Below, one piece after another: positions 49,625 to 58,307 of a stretch of DNA of 64,000 nucleotides. The number at the start of each line of letters is the position of its first letter. The stretch's first letter is position 1. The notes under the pieces were generated by a model. That model was not told where the DNA came from. It worked only from the letters and a program-made list of their open reading frames with translations, and made no database searches. The DNA is from JASBTN01 sp965228805. GTDB taxonomy: Bacteria; Pseudomonadota; Alphaproteobacteria; Rhodobacterales; Rhodobacteraceae. Location of the stretch: contig NZ_CBDDIE010000003.1 in assembly GCF_965228805.1 (NCBI RefSeq), forward strand, positions 496,001 to 560,000, in the 5' to 3' direction. Both the position numbers and the translations under genes were made by a program.

Positions 49625-50799
49625 CCCTCTGCCCCCTCCAGCGCCTCCGCGATGCGGCGGAACATGGCGATATTGCCGTCCGTCACACCGCTTTCCTTGA
49701 ACAGCCTATCCGAAGAGTTCATCGCAATCACCACCCCGCGTGGCCGGTCGACATAGACATATTGGCCGTAGACACCGATGCCGAAGAACTCGCCCTCGCG
49801 CGCATCCTTGGGCACCCACCATTGGTAGCCATATTGCAGCTTGCCCGGCGCGGTCGGCGCGCTGGGAGTGGTCGAGGCGGTGACCCAATCCTCGGGCACG
49901 ATCTGCTGGCCGTTCCAGCGCCCGCCATCCAGGAACATCTGCCCGAACCGCGCATAGTCGCGCGTGCGCAGGTTCAGCCCGCCCAGAACGAAGGCCACGC
50001 CGTAGCCGTCGGTGACATAGTAGGGCGCGGCCTCCAACCCCATCGGTCGGATGATCTTTTCTTCCATCAGCTCGGGCACGGAGCGGCCGGTCGCGCCCCG
50101 GATCACCATGCCGATCACGTGGGTGTCAATGGAGACATATTGCCACTGTTTGCCGGGCGCCACGAAGGTTTCATCAAGCCCCGCCGCGAAGCCATCCATC
50201 GACCCACCCAGCGCCAGGACGCGGCCCATCTTGTTGATGTCGCTCCAGAAATCCAGGTAATCCTCGTCAAATGTCACGCCGGAGGCCATGTTCAACACGT
50301 TGCGCACCGTGGCGCCGTCATAGGCGGTGCCCGCCAGTTCCGGCACGTATTTGGTGACCGGGTCATCGAGGCTGTCGATCGCGCCCTCATCCACGACGAT
50401 GCCGAAGAGCGCCGAGAGCCAGCTTTTCGCCACCGACCAGCTGATGCGCAGGTCTTCGGGGGTTGTGCCGTTATAGTAGTCCTCGAAGCGGATTTCGCCG
50501 TCCTTCAGCACCACCAGCGCATTAACTGAACGGTCGTCGATCCAGGTCTCTGCCCCATCGGGCAAGGTCATTTCAGCGCCAACCGGCAGCAGGCTGACCT
50601 CGCCGTCGCCGCGCGTCATGGGGCGGGTCAGGAACATCGTGTTCATGTTCGAGAAGTTGCCGGTGATCTTTTCCTCGGCAAAAAGCGAGTTCACCGCCAT
50701 CAGCCGTGTCAGCTGTTCACGCTTCCAGACCCCGACCGTGACAGCGGCCAATACGAAAAGCAGAAGAAGTCGGCCCAGAGCCTTGCCGAATGTACGCAT
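49621..50799 (-). CDS. Serine hydrolase of the beta-lactamase class C family
   Basis: A 392-residue protein with an N-terminal membrane segment (LGRLLLLFVLAAVTVGVW) and a class C beta-lactamase/penicillin-binding-like domain. The SxxK nucleophile motif is ISWSVAKSWLSALF near residue 133. The Tyr motif is likely in KQWQYVSIDTHVIGMVIRGA near residue 222. The HxG-type motif near the end reads GIGVYGQYVYVDRPRGVVI. Family members act as esterases or peptidases rather than on antibiotics in many cases, so resistance should not be inferred. Confidence 0.85.
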   Translation of the reverse strand: MRTFGKALGRLLLLFVLAAVTVGVWKREQLTRLMAVNSLFAEEKITGNFSNMNTMFLTRPMTRGDGEVSLLPVGAEMTLPDGAETWIDDRSVNALVVLKDGEIRFEDYYNGTTPEDLRISWSVAKSWLSALFGIVVDEGAIDSLDDPVTKYVPELAGTAYDGATVRNVLNMASGVTFDEDYLDFWSDINKMGRVLALGGSMDGFAAGLDETFVAPGKQWQYVSIDTHVIGMVIRGATGRSVPELMEEKIIRPMGLEAAPYYVTDGYGVAFVLGGLNLRTRDYARFGQMFLDGGRWNGQQIVPEDWVTASTTPSAPTAPGKLQYGYQWWVPKDAREGEFFGIGVYGQYVYVDRPRGVVIAMNSSDRLFKESGVTDGNIAMFRRIAEALEGAEG

Positions 50800-50820
50800 G
50801 AAACCTCCCGAATTTACGGC

Positions 50821-51840
50821 TCAGCTTGCCCGCCAATCCACCCAGCGTCCATGAAAATCCACCCGACCCAAGGGGATGACCTTGCGTCCGGGCCAGAGCG
50901 TCACGGTGATCGCCGCCCCCTGTCCGCGCTGGTCGTCGGCCTCCATGGACAGGCGGGCGACAGGGCCACGGTCTCCGGCGGCCTCCATCGCGGCAAGACA
51001 ACGGGCCTGGGTCTCGGCGGGGAAGTACTGCCAGGCAACGGTGTGGTAGATCAGCTGCAGCTGATCGGAGGTATTCCCGGTCAGGCGATCTTCCAGCCAG
51101 GCCGCCGCGTCGCCCTGATCCACCCAATCGCCAATCAGCGGCAGGGCGGCGCGGGTGCGCTCCAGCCGGTCGACCTGGTCGGCCCAGAGGTAGGACATGA
51201 GGCGCAGGGCGTCTTCGTTCCGGCGCACATCCATCGGTTTCAAGTCCACGCCCCGCCGGTCGGTAATGTTCAGCCGCCCGGTGGGGGGCGGGTTTCCGCG
51301 CCACTCCGGGGTCAGGCGCACCGGGGCGTCTGCGGGCCCGATCCGCCCGGCGGGCGTGTCCAGCGCGTATTGATCCCAGGCCAGGTTCAACCCGCCGGAT
51401 GCGCCCAGCTCGCTCATCACCACAGGCAGGTCGAAGCGTTCTGCCAGCCAGGCCCCGCCGGTGATCAGGGCGGCGGCGCGACGGATTTCGTTGGTCTGCG
51501 GCGGGTTGTCGAGCCAGTGGTTCAGAGTGTCCTGATGATGGGCCAACGCATGATCCAGCGCGGCCGCGAGCGTAACATCGTCCACCTCATGCGGCGGATA
51601 GGCGGCCACCAGCCCGGGGGTCTCCCCCGTCAGGACCAGCGCGTGCAACCCACCCAACAGGCGCAGAGGCAGGCTGTCACCATAGGGGCCGATGTCGCCC
51701 TGCCAGGCGAACATGCGATCGGTCAGGGGCGTGCCGGGCTGGATGCGGTCCGCCAGCAGGCGCAGCACACGGGCGGTGAAAGGCGAGCCCAGCGCCTCGT
51801 TGTTCATCGCCTGCTCGGCCAGCGCCGCCCGCAAGCTCAA
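50821..51840 (-). CDS. DUF2332 family protein
   Basis: A 339-residue cytoplasmic protein matching DUF2332. Marks are the N-terminal AMNNEALGSPFTARVLRLLA, then GLHALVLTGETPGLVAAYPP, MSELGASGGLNLAWDQYALD, DRRGVDLKPMDVRRNEDALR, LRLMSYLWADQVDRLERTRA, and IYHTVAWQYFPAETQARCL. ELGASGGLNL resembles a SAM-binding glycine motif, so a methyltransferase-like fold is possible. Function unknown. It overlaps pth by 4 nt. Confidence 0.85.
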   Translation of the reverse strand: MSLRAALAEQAMNNEALGSPFTARVLRLLADRIQPGTPLTDRMFAWQGDIGPYGDSLPLRLLGGLHALVLTGETPGLVAAYPPHEVDDVTLAAALDHALAHHQDTLNHWLDNPPQTNEIRRAAALITGGAWLAERFDLPVVMSELGASGGLNLAWDQYALDTPAGRIGPADAPVRLTPEWRGNPPPTGRLNITDRRGVDLKPMDVRRNEDALRLMSYLWADQVDRLERTRAALPLIGDWVDQGDAAAWLEDRLTGNTSDQLQLIYHTVAWQYFPAETQARCLAAMEAAGDRGPVARLSMEADDQRGQGAAITVTLWPGRKVIPLGRVDFHGRWVDWRAS

Positions 51841-52511
51841 GAGAACTTGTCCATCAGCTTTTGCAGCGGGGACCGGGTGTCCTCGGCGCTTTTCTCAGGT
51901 TCCGGTTTCGGCTGCGCCTTCTTCTCGGCAGCCTTCTCGCGCGGCGGGGTCATGCGCAGGCCGATGGCGTTGGAGAACTTGCCCCCATCCCCATCCGCCA
52001 GATGCGGCGCCCCGTCCGAGATCCCGCGCATCAGGTCGTCGAGCCACTCCTGCTCCGCCTTGGCGAAATCGCGCAGAACGTAACCGGACACGGCGTCCTT
52101 GTGCCCCGGATGACCAATGCCCAGCCGCACCCGCGCATAGTCCGCGCCGATATGCTGGTGGATCGAACGCAGCCCATTGTGCCCGGCATGCCCCCCACCC
52201 TGTTTCAGCCGCACCTTGCCCGGCGCGAGGTCCAGCTCGTCATGAAACACGGTCACGTCGTCCGGGGTCAGCTTGTAGAAGCGCATCGCCTCACCCACCG
52301 ATTGGCCGGAGAGGTTCATGAAGGTCTCGGGCTTCAGCAGCAGCACCTTCTCACGCCCCAGCCGTCCCTCGGTCATCGATCCCTGGAACTTGCCGCGCCA
52401 GGGGGCAAAGCCGTGATCCTCGGCAATGCGATCCAGCGCCATGAAGCCGATATTGTGACGGTTTCCCGCATATTTGGGACCGGGATTGCCGAGGCCGACA
52501 AAGAGTTTCAT
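51837..52511 (-). CDS. pth: Peptidyl-tRNA hydrolase
   Basis: Releases tRNA from prematurely terminated peptidyl-tRNA. The 224 residues start MKLFVGLGNPGPKYAGNRHN with the catalytic histidine in NRHNIGF and the asparagine of GNPG. Further sites are LLKPETFMNLSGQSVGEAMR, VFHDELDLAPGKVRLKQGGG and GHAGHNGLRSIHQHIG. A longer-than-usual C-terminal extension (from about residue 190, RMTPPREKAAEKKAQPKPEP) is lysine/proline-rich, as in many alphaproteobacteria. rplY-pth is a common pairing; here they are 1.0 kb apart with FkbM between. Confidence 0.96.
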   Translation of the reverse strand: MKLFVGLGNPGPKYAGNRHNIGFMALDRIAEDHGFAPWRGKFQGSMTEGRLGREKVLLLKPETFMNLSGQSVGEAMRFYKLTPDDVTVFHDELDLAPGKVRLKQGGGHAGHNGLRSIHQHIGADYARVRLGIGHPGHKDAVSGYVLRDFAKAEQEWLDDLMRGISDGAPHLADGDGGKFSNAIGLRMTPPREKAAEKKAQPKPEPEKSAEDTRSPLQKLMDKFS

Positions 52512-52588
52512 ACGCGCGCTCCATGGACTTTTCGCGCACGCAGCGTAATGGTTCGGGGGCAGGAGAGGCAAGAGCAGAGGAAAGCAAC

Positions 52589-53272
52589 GTGGCGAGTTTC
52601 AATATCGACGGGATCAAGCTGCGCGTGCCCGGCCATTGCCTGACCCCGCCCCTGATCCGCGGCCTGGAAAGCGGGCATTACGAATGGAACGAGAAATCCG
52701 CGCTGAAACGCCACCTGGAGCGCGGCGACCGGGTGCTGGAGCTGGGCGCGGGGGCGGGTTATCTGTCGATCCTGTCCGCCCAGCGCATCGGCGGCGAGAA
52801 CGTGGTCAGCGTCGAGGCGAGCCCCGCCATGCTGGACGTGCTGCGCAAGAACCTCGACAGCAATGGTGCGCGCGACGTGGACCTGCGCCACGGCGCGGTT
52901 GTCGCCGATCGCTACGCCGGTGAAACCGTGCGGTTCCGGGTCAGCGAGGCGTTCTGGGCCTCGTCCCTGGCGGGCGAGGCGACCGGTGACAATGTGGTCG
53001 AGGTGCCAGCCCTGCGCCTGACCGACCTGCTGGAGGAGGTGCAGCCGACGGTGGTGGTGATGGACGTGGAAGGCGCCGAACTCGAACTCTGCGAGCGCGA
53101 CTGGCCCGCCTGCGTGCGTCTGTTGATCATGGAAATCCACACCCGCCAATACGGCCCCACCAAGGTCAAGGCGATGTTCGATGCACTGAGCCGGGCGGGC
53201 TTCACCTACATGCCATGGGGCACACGCGGCGAGGTGGTGACATTGCAACGTGTTCTTCCGGCCCCGGAGTGA
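52589..53272 (+). CDS. FkbM family methyltransferase
   Basis: A SAM-dependent methyltransferase of about 227 residues. Motif I is DRVLELGAGAGYLSILSAQR, followed by NVVSVEASPAMLDVLRKNLD; the FkbM hallmark PTVVVMDVEGAELELCERDW is complete near residue 150 and the ending is LIMEIHTRQYGPTKVKAMFD. Substrates of this family are hydroxyls of lipids, sugars or polyketides, here unknown. I prefer the GTG at 52589 because GAGGAAAG precedes it; an ATG at 52523 has no ribosome site and lies 11 nt from the divergent pth start. Confidence 0.85.
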   Translation: MASFNIDGIKLRVPGHCLTPPLIRGLESGHYEWNEKSALKRHLERGDRVLELGAGAGYLSILSAQRIGGENVVSVEASPAMLDVLRKNLDSNGARDVDLRHGAVVADRYAGETVRFRVSEAFWASSLAGEATGDNVVEVPALRLTDLLEEVQPTVVVMDVEGAELELCERDWPACVRLLIMEIHTRQYGPTKVKAMFDALSRAGFTYMPWGTRGEVVTLQRVLPAPE

Positions 53273-53286
53273 CGCCCGCGCCAGGG

Positions 53287-53306
53287 AATTCTTTTGCAAA
53301 AGAATT
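53287..53306. terminator. 9-bp hairpin after the FkbM gene
   Basis: AATTCTTTT (53287-53295) pairs perfectly with AAAAGAATT (53298-53306). It resembles the AT-rich hairpins at 9540-9583 and lies 14 nt after the stop. Confidence 0.6.
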
Positions 53307-53468
53307 GATGCAGGGGGGCCGCGCACTACGCGCGCGGCAGGTGCCCGGTTGCACGGTTGCACCCGGCTGGCTGCGCTGCCCGGTCCGGGCGGGGTGGGTG
53401 GCCACAGGTCCCTCCCCATGCGCCCGGTCTGCCAGGGTGGGAGCCCGGGCCGGGTGGCGGGTTGCAAC

Positions 53469-53492
53469 AAAAAACGGGACCCGAGGGCCCCG
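53469..53492 (-). terminator. Intrinsic terminator of rplY
   Basis: On the minus strand CGGGGCCC and GGGTCCCG (one G-U pair) form an 8-bp stem directly followed by six T. It lies about 30 nt after the rplY stop. Confidence 0.85.
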
Positions 53493-53520
53493 CTTTCCAT
53501 CACTCCACTGTCCGTGAAGA

Positions 53521-54162
53521 TTATTCTTCGGCGGCGGCCTCTTCGACGGCCTCTTCGCCGTTTTCGCCTTCTTCATCATCCGACGAACGCAGCGAGCTGG
53601 GCGCCGAGATGTTGGCCACGACGAAGTCGCGGTCGATGGTCGGCTTGGCGCCTTCCGGCAGCGGGATGTCCGAGATGTGGATCACGTCGCCCACTTCGCG
53701 GCCGGTCAGGTCGCAGACGATCTTTTCCGGGATGTCGCCGGCGGTCACGCGCAGTTCGACTTCCGAACGCACCACGGTCAGAACGCCGCCCTTCTTGATG
53801 CCGGGGGCTTCTTCTTCGTTGATGAACTCGACGTGGATGAACAGGTTCACCTTGCTGGTACGCTTCAGGCGCATCAGGTCCACGTGGGTCGGCAGGTCCT
53901 TGACCACGTCACGCTGCACGCCGCGGCAGATCACGCGCACATCTTCCTGACCTTCGACCTTCAGGTTCCACAGGGTCGACAGGAAACGACCAGCTTTCAG
54001 CTTCTTGAACAGGTCGTTGTATTTCAGGTTGATGGCCTGGGGTTCGCCCTCGCCACCATAAACGATGCCGGGAACGAGGCCGTCACGACGCGCCTGGCGA
54101 GCGGCGCCCTTGCCCGTCCCCGCACGCACCGTAGCTTCAAGATTCGGAATCTCACGAGCCAT
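53521..54162 (-). CDS. rplY: 50S ribosomal protein L25 (Ctc type)
   Basis: 5S rRNA-binding ribosomal protein. At 213 residues it is the long two-domain CTC form: the N-terminal L25 domain (MAREIPNLEATVRAGTGKGA, GLVPGIVYGGEGEPQAIN) and a C-terminal beta domain (VNLFIHVEFINEEEAPGIKK, VCDLTGREVGDVIHISDIPL). The end is an acidic Glu/Ala tail. It has its own terminator. Upstream is a PD-(D/E)XK nuclease gene on the same strand with a 63-nt gap. Confidence 0.96.
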   Translation of the reverse strand: MAREIPNLEATVRAGTGKGAARQARRDGLVPGIVYGGEGEPQAINLKYNDLFKKLKAGRFLSTLWNLKVEGQEDVRVICRGVQRDVVKDLPTHVDLMRLKRTSKVNLFIHVEFINEEEAPGIKKGGVLTVVRSEVELRVTAGDIPEKIVCDLTGREVGDVIHISDIPLPEGAKPTIDRDFVVANISAPSSLRSSDDEEGENGEEAVEEAAAEE

Positions 54163-54225
54163 TGGTATATATCCTTCAGTTTGGGCGGGGCTCCTCCAAG
54201 GCTGTAACCCCGCGTGAAGCGCTGC

Positions 54226-55527
54226 CTATAGCCGGGAATCGGGTGGATGGGAAGAGGTTTGTTGGCCGACAACACCCCAAGCGTCTTCCAGTGCTTTCTG
54301 CACCTTTGGCAAGTGCCTTTCCCAGTATCTGGCGAATTCCATCGCAATCTTCTCGGCGATTTCCGAGGGGGCCTTCCCATCCTGATTGTGGTTTGAAAAG
54401 CTTGTCTTGGAAAGAAGCTGTTTCGAGGCGAATATCTTCCACTTCGCCGAGAGGAAATTTTTTCTGCCCCCGACCTTGATGCCCGATCCCGCGGCCGACA
54501 GCACATCGAACAGGGCTTGCCGGGCCGCTGTGTCACCGGGACCAAGGACCAACTTGGTAAGAGCCGTCTGGTTCTGTACCTGCAACTCGATCATCAACAG
54601 GCGTTTTGACTTTGCCCAAGTTCCATCCCCTGCGCGCATGTGCGGCTTGTCATCCCATGTATCGACACAAAAGCGCAGGAAACGCCCCGCGCTATCGTCT
54701 TTACTGAAAGCCAAGGTGCCTTTTCTGTCGGGCAGAGAGACCGTGAGCTTGTCAGAATCCGCCTCCAGCGCTTCAATGACCTCACGCTCCAGGTCCGGCC
54801 GATACTCCATCAACAACTCAAGGGCTGCACCGTGGTCACGCCACAGCTGGCGAATGGTGCGTTCAAGCTCGGTGTCGGGCATGATATGCCTCCTCAACAT
54901 GGCCACGTATTGGGCAAAAAGCTCGGCTCCAGAAACATCGCAAAGTTCCCCGCGCACGACCGGCGCCAGCTTGTCCACCACCGTTTTCAGGGATAAGAGC
55001 CCCCAGTATTCCACCTCATCTCCCTGCGGCATCGTCTCGTCCTTGGGAAGGAAGATCAGGCGAATATCTGCGCCCGGGAAGCTTTCGTTCAACAGAGTGC
55101 GATAGCGCTCCAACTGCCCTTTTCCCTCGACCGCATGAATTTTCTGCTCCACCGCGATGATCAGCTCATTTGCTTTTCCGTGCAGGGTGGGGATGCGGAT
55201 CAGCAGATCAATACGCCGCCATTCACGCAGGATCTCGGCGCGGTCAAACTGCAAACGTGACAGATCCAACGCATTGGGAGATTCATCAGGCGCGACCGCG
55301 ACCACCAATCGGAGAAACTCCCGCAACAACCGGTCACCGAACCCATGCGGATTCTTGGGATCCAGGCAATAGGCCAGGAAAGTGGAGTGCCGGATCTCCT
55401 GATGTACCATGCCGATGGCCTCGAACGGGCAGAACACACCGACACGTTTCTCAACTGCCTTAAAGCCCTGCGCATCCGTAGCCGCCAACACCAGTTCGAT
55501 CTTGGCGCTGTCTGTCACCTGTTTCAT
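54226..55527 (-). CDS. PD-(D/E)XK nuclease superfamily protein
   Basis: A 433-residue protein with an N-terminal nuclease-like domain. The catalytic pattern is visible: FLAYCLDPKNPHGFGDRLLR, then RRIDLLIRIP (Asp) and LIIAVEQKIHAVEGKGQLER (Glu-x-Lys), followed by YRTLLNESFPGADIRLIFLP. This is the PDDEXK_4-like layout often seen in defence-linked or DNA repair-linked genes. The C-terminal half (residues 230-433) has no recognised domain. GGAGG precedes the ATG at 55527. GC content is lower than in the neighbours, suggesting acquisition. It is a single gene without modification methylase or other partner. Confidence 0.8.
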   Translation of the reverse strand: MKQVTDSAKIELVLAATDAQGFKAVEKRVGVFCPFEAIGMVHQEIRHSTFLAYCLDPKNPHGFGDRLLREFLRLVVAVAPDESPNALDLSRLQFDRAEILREWRRIDLLIRIPTLHGKANELIIAVEQKIHAVEGKGQLERYRTLLNESFPGADIRLIFLPKDETMPQGDEVEYWGLLSLKTVVDKLAPVVRGELCDVSGAELFAQYVAMLRRHIMPDTELERTIRQLWRDHGAALELLMEYRPDLEREVIEALEADSDKLTVSLPDRKGTLAFSKDDSAGRFLRFCVDTWDDKPHMRAGDGTWAKSKRLLMIELQVQNQTALTKLVLGPGDTAARQALFDVLSAAGSGIKVGGRKNFLSAKWKIFASKQLLSKTSFSNHNQDGKAPSEIAEKIAMEFARYWERHLPKVQKALEDAWGVVGQQTSSHPPDSRL

Positions 55528-55621
55528 GGGAACCTCCACCTATACGCGAAACTAGCGGGCTTAACAGTGCTGTCAACTTTGAAACTTGCTTTGGAGAAAA
55601 CCCCGTGCCAGCGCTTGGCAT

Positions 55622-56764
55622 ATGAGCATAGCAACCGCCCTTCGTTTGTCCCGTCGCACCCTGCCCGCCTTTGCCGCCGAGGGCATTTTCTGGGGTGCCT
55701 TCGCCGCCTTTGCCCCGGTGCTGAAGGCAGGAATCGGCGCCTCGGATGCGCAGTTCGGCTGGGTCTTGTTGGCCTCGGCCACCGGGGCGGTGACGGCGAT
55801 GTGGTTGGCACCCGTCTTTGACGCGCGGTTCGGACGGGTGGCCATGGCCGTGGCAGCGGTGCTGTTGGGGCTGAGCTTCCAGGCACCGATGCATGTCAGC
55901 TCGATCCTCTGGTTCGGCGGTCTGATGATTTTTGCCGGTGCGGCCTCGGGCCTGTTGGACGTGGTGATGAATGCACGGCTGTCCCTGATCGAGGCGCGCT
56001 CGGGCCAGTCGCTGATGAACCTCAACCACGCGATGTTTTCCTTTGCCTATGCGGGTTCGGCGCTGGTGACCGGCTTTGCGCGGGAGGCTGGCGCAACACC
56101 TGCGCAAGTGTTCGGCGGGCTATTCCTGGTGGTGCTGGCCCTGGCCTGGGGCGCCCTGCAGTCACGCATCGAAGAGTCGGCCCACGAGGTCACCCCTGCC
56201 CCCGGCCGCCTGCCCCCCGCCGTGTTCTGGGGCGGGGCAATCATCTTTGCCGGTTTCATGTCGGAAAACGCGGTCGAGGGTTGGTCGGCGCTGCATATCG
56301 AACGCACCCTGCATGGTGGCGCGGCCGAGGGCGCGCTTGGCCCCGCTGTGCTGGGCCTGACCATGGGCTTTGGCCGATTTGGCGGGCAACTGGTGGCCGC
56401 ACGCTGGCGCCCGGCCACGGTGGTGGTGCTGGCCTCGCTGCTGTCGGCGGCGGGCTCGGTTCTGGCCGCGCTTGCGCCAGCACCTTGGGTGGCCTACCTG
56501 GGCTTCGGCGTGCTGGGGTTGGGTGTCTCGGTCATTGCACCGATGGCCTTTGCCATGGTCGGTGCGCGCGTGGCGGACGAGATGCGCGCCCGCGCCATCT
56601 CCCGCGCCGCGGTGGTGGGCTATTTCGGCTTCTTCGTGGGCCCGCCGATCGTCGGCTTCATCGCCGAGGCGACCAGCCTGCGCATTTCATTCCTGTTCAT
56701 CGCGGCCGTGCTGACCGCGGTACCCCTGCTGAGCCTGATGCTCAGGCGGTCGGAGCGGGTATAG
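55622..56764 (+). CDS. MFS transporter
   Basis: A 380-residue major facilitator permease with about 12 helices. The start MSIATALRLSRRTLPAFAAE is followed by GIFWGAFAAFAPVLKAGIGA. The family loop is MWLAPVFDARFGRVAMAVAA, and helix 5-7 features GLLDVVMNARLSLIEARSGQ with the YbjJ/fucose-permease-like pattern. The substrate is unknown. It is divergent from the nuclease gene and ends just before an inverted-repeat element. Confidence 0.87.
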   Translation: MSIATALRLSRRTLPAFAAEGIFWGAFAAFAPVLKAGIGASDAQFGWVLLASATGAVTAMWLAPVFDARFGRVAMAVAAVLLGLSFQAPMHVSSILWFGGLMIFAGAASGLLDVVMNARLSLIEARSGQSLMNLNHAMFSFAYAGSALVTGFAREAGATPAQVFGGLFLVVLALAWGALQSRIEESAHEVTPAPGRLPPAVFWGGAIIFAGFMSENAVEGWSALHIERTLHGGAAEGALGPAVLGLTMGFGRFGGQLVAARWRPATVVVLASLLSAAGSVLAALAPAPWVAYLGFGVLGLGVSVIAPMAFAMVGARVADEMRARAISRAAVVGYFGFFVGPPIVGFIAEATSLRISFLFIAAVLTAVPLLSLMLRRSERV

Positions 56765-56782
56765 AGCGCGGTGAGCAGCGGC

Positions 56783-56909
56783 GACGCGCCCGACCCTGGG
56801 TGGGCGCCTTCGCTGCCTGAGTTTGATCCAAGCCGCCCGCACCAAAGTCAACTTCGGTTAGGTTTGATACGTCGCAATGCGCCCTCCCGTGGGGAGGGTC
56901 GGGCGCGTC
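56783..56909. repeat. 127-bp element with perfect 15-bp terminal inverted repeats (copy 2)
   Basis: GACGCGCCCGACCCT (56783-56797) is exactly complementary to 56895-56909. Inside are GGGTGGGCG on the left and CGCCCTCCCGTGGGG on the right, as in copy 1 (13474-13604). The outer bases differ from copy 1 (GACG/CGTC against GGGCCA/TGGCCC) while pairing is kept. It lies between the convergent MFS and lldD genes. Confidence 0.8.
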
Positions 56910-56979
56910 ATGCCTGTGGCATGCTTTCAGCATGACGCTGCGCGGCTCCAGGTGAATCACTCTCGAAGCGCCGCGCCCC

Positions 56980-58146
56980 TCAATCTTGCCAGTCGCCCAC
57001 GAACCCTTTCGGAATGCGCAGGATCGAGCGGTCCACGGTGTTGATATCCGTGTGACCGCAGAAGGCCATGGAGATCTCCAGCTCCTTCTGGATCACCTCC
57101 AACGTCTTGGTCACGCCGGCCTCACCCATCGCACCCAGACCGTAGACGAAGGCACGGCCGATATAGGTGCCCTTGGCCCCCATCGCGACGGCCTTCAGCA
57201 CGTCCTGGCCCGAGCGAATGCCGCTGTCCAGATGCACTTCGATCTTGTCGCCGACGGCATCCATGATCTCAGGCAGGGCGCGGATGGAACTCAGCGCGCC
57301 ATCAAGCTGCCGCCCGCCATGGTTCGACACGATGATCGCGTCGGCGCCGACGTTCAGCGCCTCGCGCGCATCCACCGCCTCCATGATGCCCTTGATGATC
57401 AGCTTACCGTCCCACATCTTGCGGAACTGGCGAATGCGGTCCCAGTCGAGCGAGGGATCGAAGGCCTCGGCGGTCCAGGTGGCGAGCGACGACGGATCCT
57501 CGACCCCGTCCGCATGGCCGACGATATTGCCGAAGAAGCGCCGCTTGGTGCCCAGCATGCCCAGGCCCCAGCGCCACTTGGTCGCCAGGTTCAGCATGGT
57601 GGGAATGGTCAGTTTCGGCGGGGCGGACAGGCCGTTCTTCAGGTCCTTGTGCCGCTGACCCAGCATCTGCAGGTCGACCGTGATCACCACCGTATCGCAG
57701 CCCGCCGCCTTGGCCCGGTCGAACAGCCGCTGCATGAAATCGTCATCCTTCAGCGTATAGACCTGGAACCAGAAGGGCTTGGTCGTGTGCTCGGCCACAT
57801 CCTCGATCGAACAGATCGACATGGTCGAGAGGGTAAAGGGCACGCCGAACTTCTCGGCCGCACGGGCGGCCTTGATCTCGCCATCCGCATCCTGCATGCC
57901 GGTGAGCCCGACCGGGGCCAGCGCCACCGGCATCGACACGTCCTGCCCGATCATCTGCGTCGCGGTCGAACGGCCGTCCATGTCCACCGCCACCCGCTGG
58001 CGGAAGTAGAGCTGGTCGAAATCCGAGCTGTTCTCGCGAAAGGTCTGCTCGGTCCAGCTGCCGCTTTCGGCATAGTCATAGAACATCTTCGGCACCCGGC
58101 GCTTGTAGATGCGCTTGAGGTCTTCGATCTCGGTGATCACGGGCAT
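56980..58146 (-). CDS. lldD: L-lactate dehydrogenase / alpha-hydroxy-acid oxidase (FMN)
   Basis: FMN enzyme oxidising L-lactate or a related alpha-hydroxy acid and passing electrons to the membrane chain. 388 residues in a TIM barrel. Signatures are TEIEDLKRIYKRRVPKMFYD at the start, PVALAPVGLTGMQDADGE, and the active-site VSNHGGRQLDGALSSIRALP near residue 285 with catalytic His and Arg. HLDSGIRSGQDVLKAVAMGA holds the FMN phosphate. The start is the ATG at 58146. Relatives include glycolate and mandelate enzymes, so lactate is the likeliest, not the proven, substrate. Confidence 0.9.
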   Translation of the reverse strand: MPVITEIEDLKRIYKRRVPKMFYDYAESGSWTEQTFRENSSDFDQLYFRQRVAVDMDGRSTATQMIGQDVSMPVALAPVGLTGMQDADGEIKAARAAEKFGVPFTLSTMSICSIEDVAEHTTKPFWFQVYTLKDDDFMQRLFDRAKAAGCDTVVITVDLQMLGQRHKDLKNGLSAPPKLTIPTMLNLATKWRWGLGMLGTKRRFFGNIVGHADGVEDPSSLATWTAEAFDPSLDWDRIRQFRKMWDGKLIIKGIMEAVDAREALNVGADAIIVSNHGGRQLDGALSSIRALPEIMDAVGDKIEVHLDSGIRSGQDVLKAVAMGAKGTYIGRAFVYGLGAMGEAGVTKTLEVIQKELEISMAFCGHTDINTVDRSILRIPKGFVGDWQD

Positions 58147-58307
58147 GGGCGACTCCCTCTCGGAAAATTGGTCAAGTTTTCTTACCAGAGACTTTCGGCG
58201 TAGGCAATGAATTGGTTTGCCCCGTGGCAAAGCGCCCCAATCGCCGCCGGTCGGGCAACACGATTTCGGCGACAGGCGGGAAGGTAAATGCGAAGATCAG
58301 GAAGGGG

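Noticed and set aside
49621..50799. Antibiotic-resistance beta-lactamase
   Set aside because: It has the class C fold signature, but a membrane anchor and DUF2237 neighbour suggest a general serine hydrolase; no resistance context.
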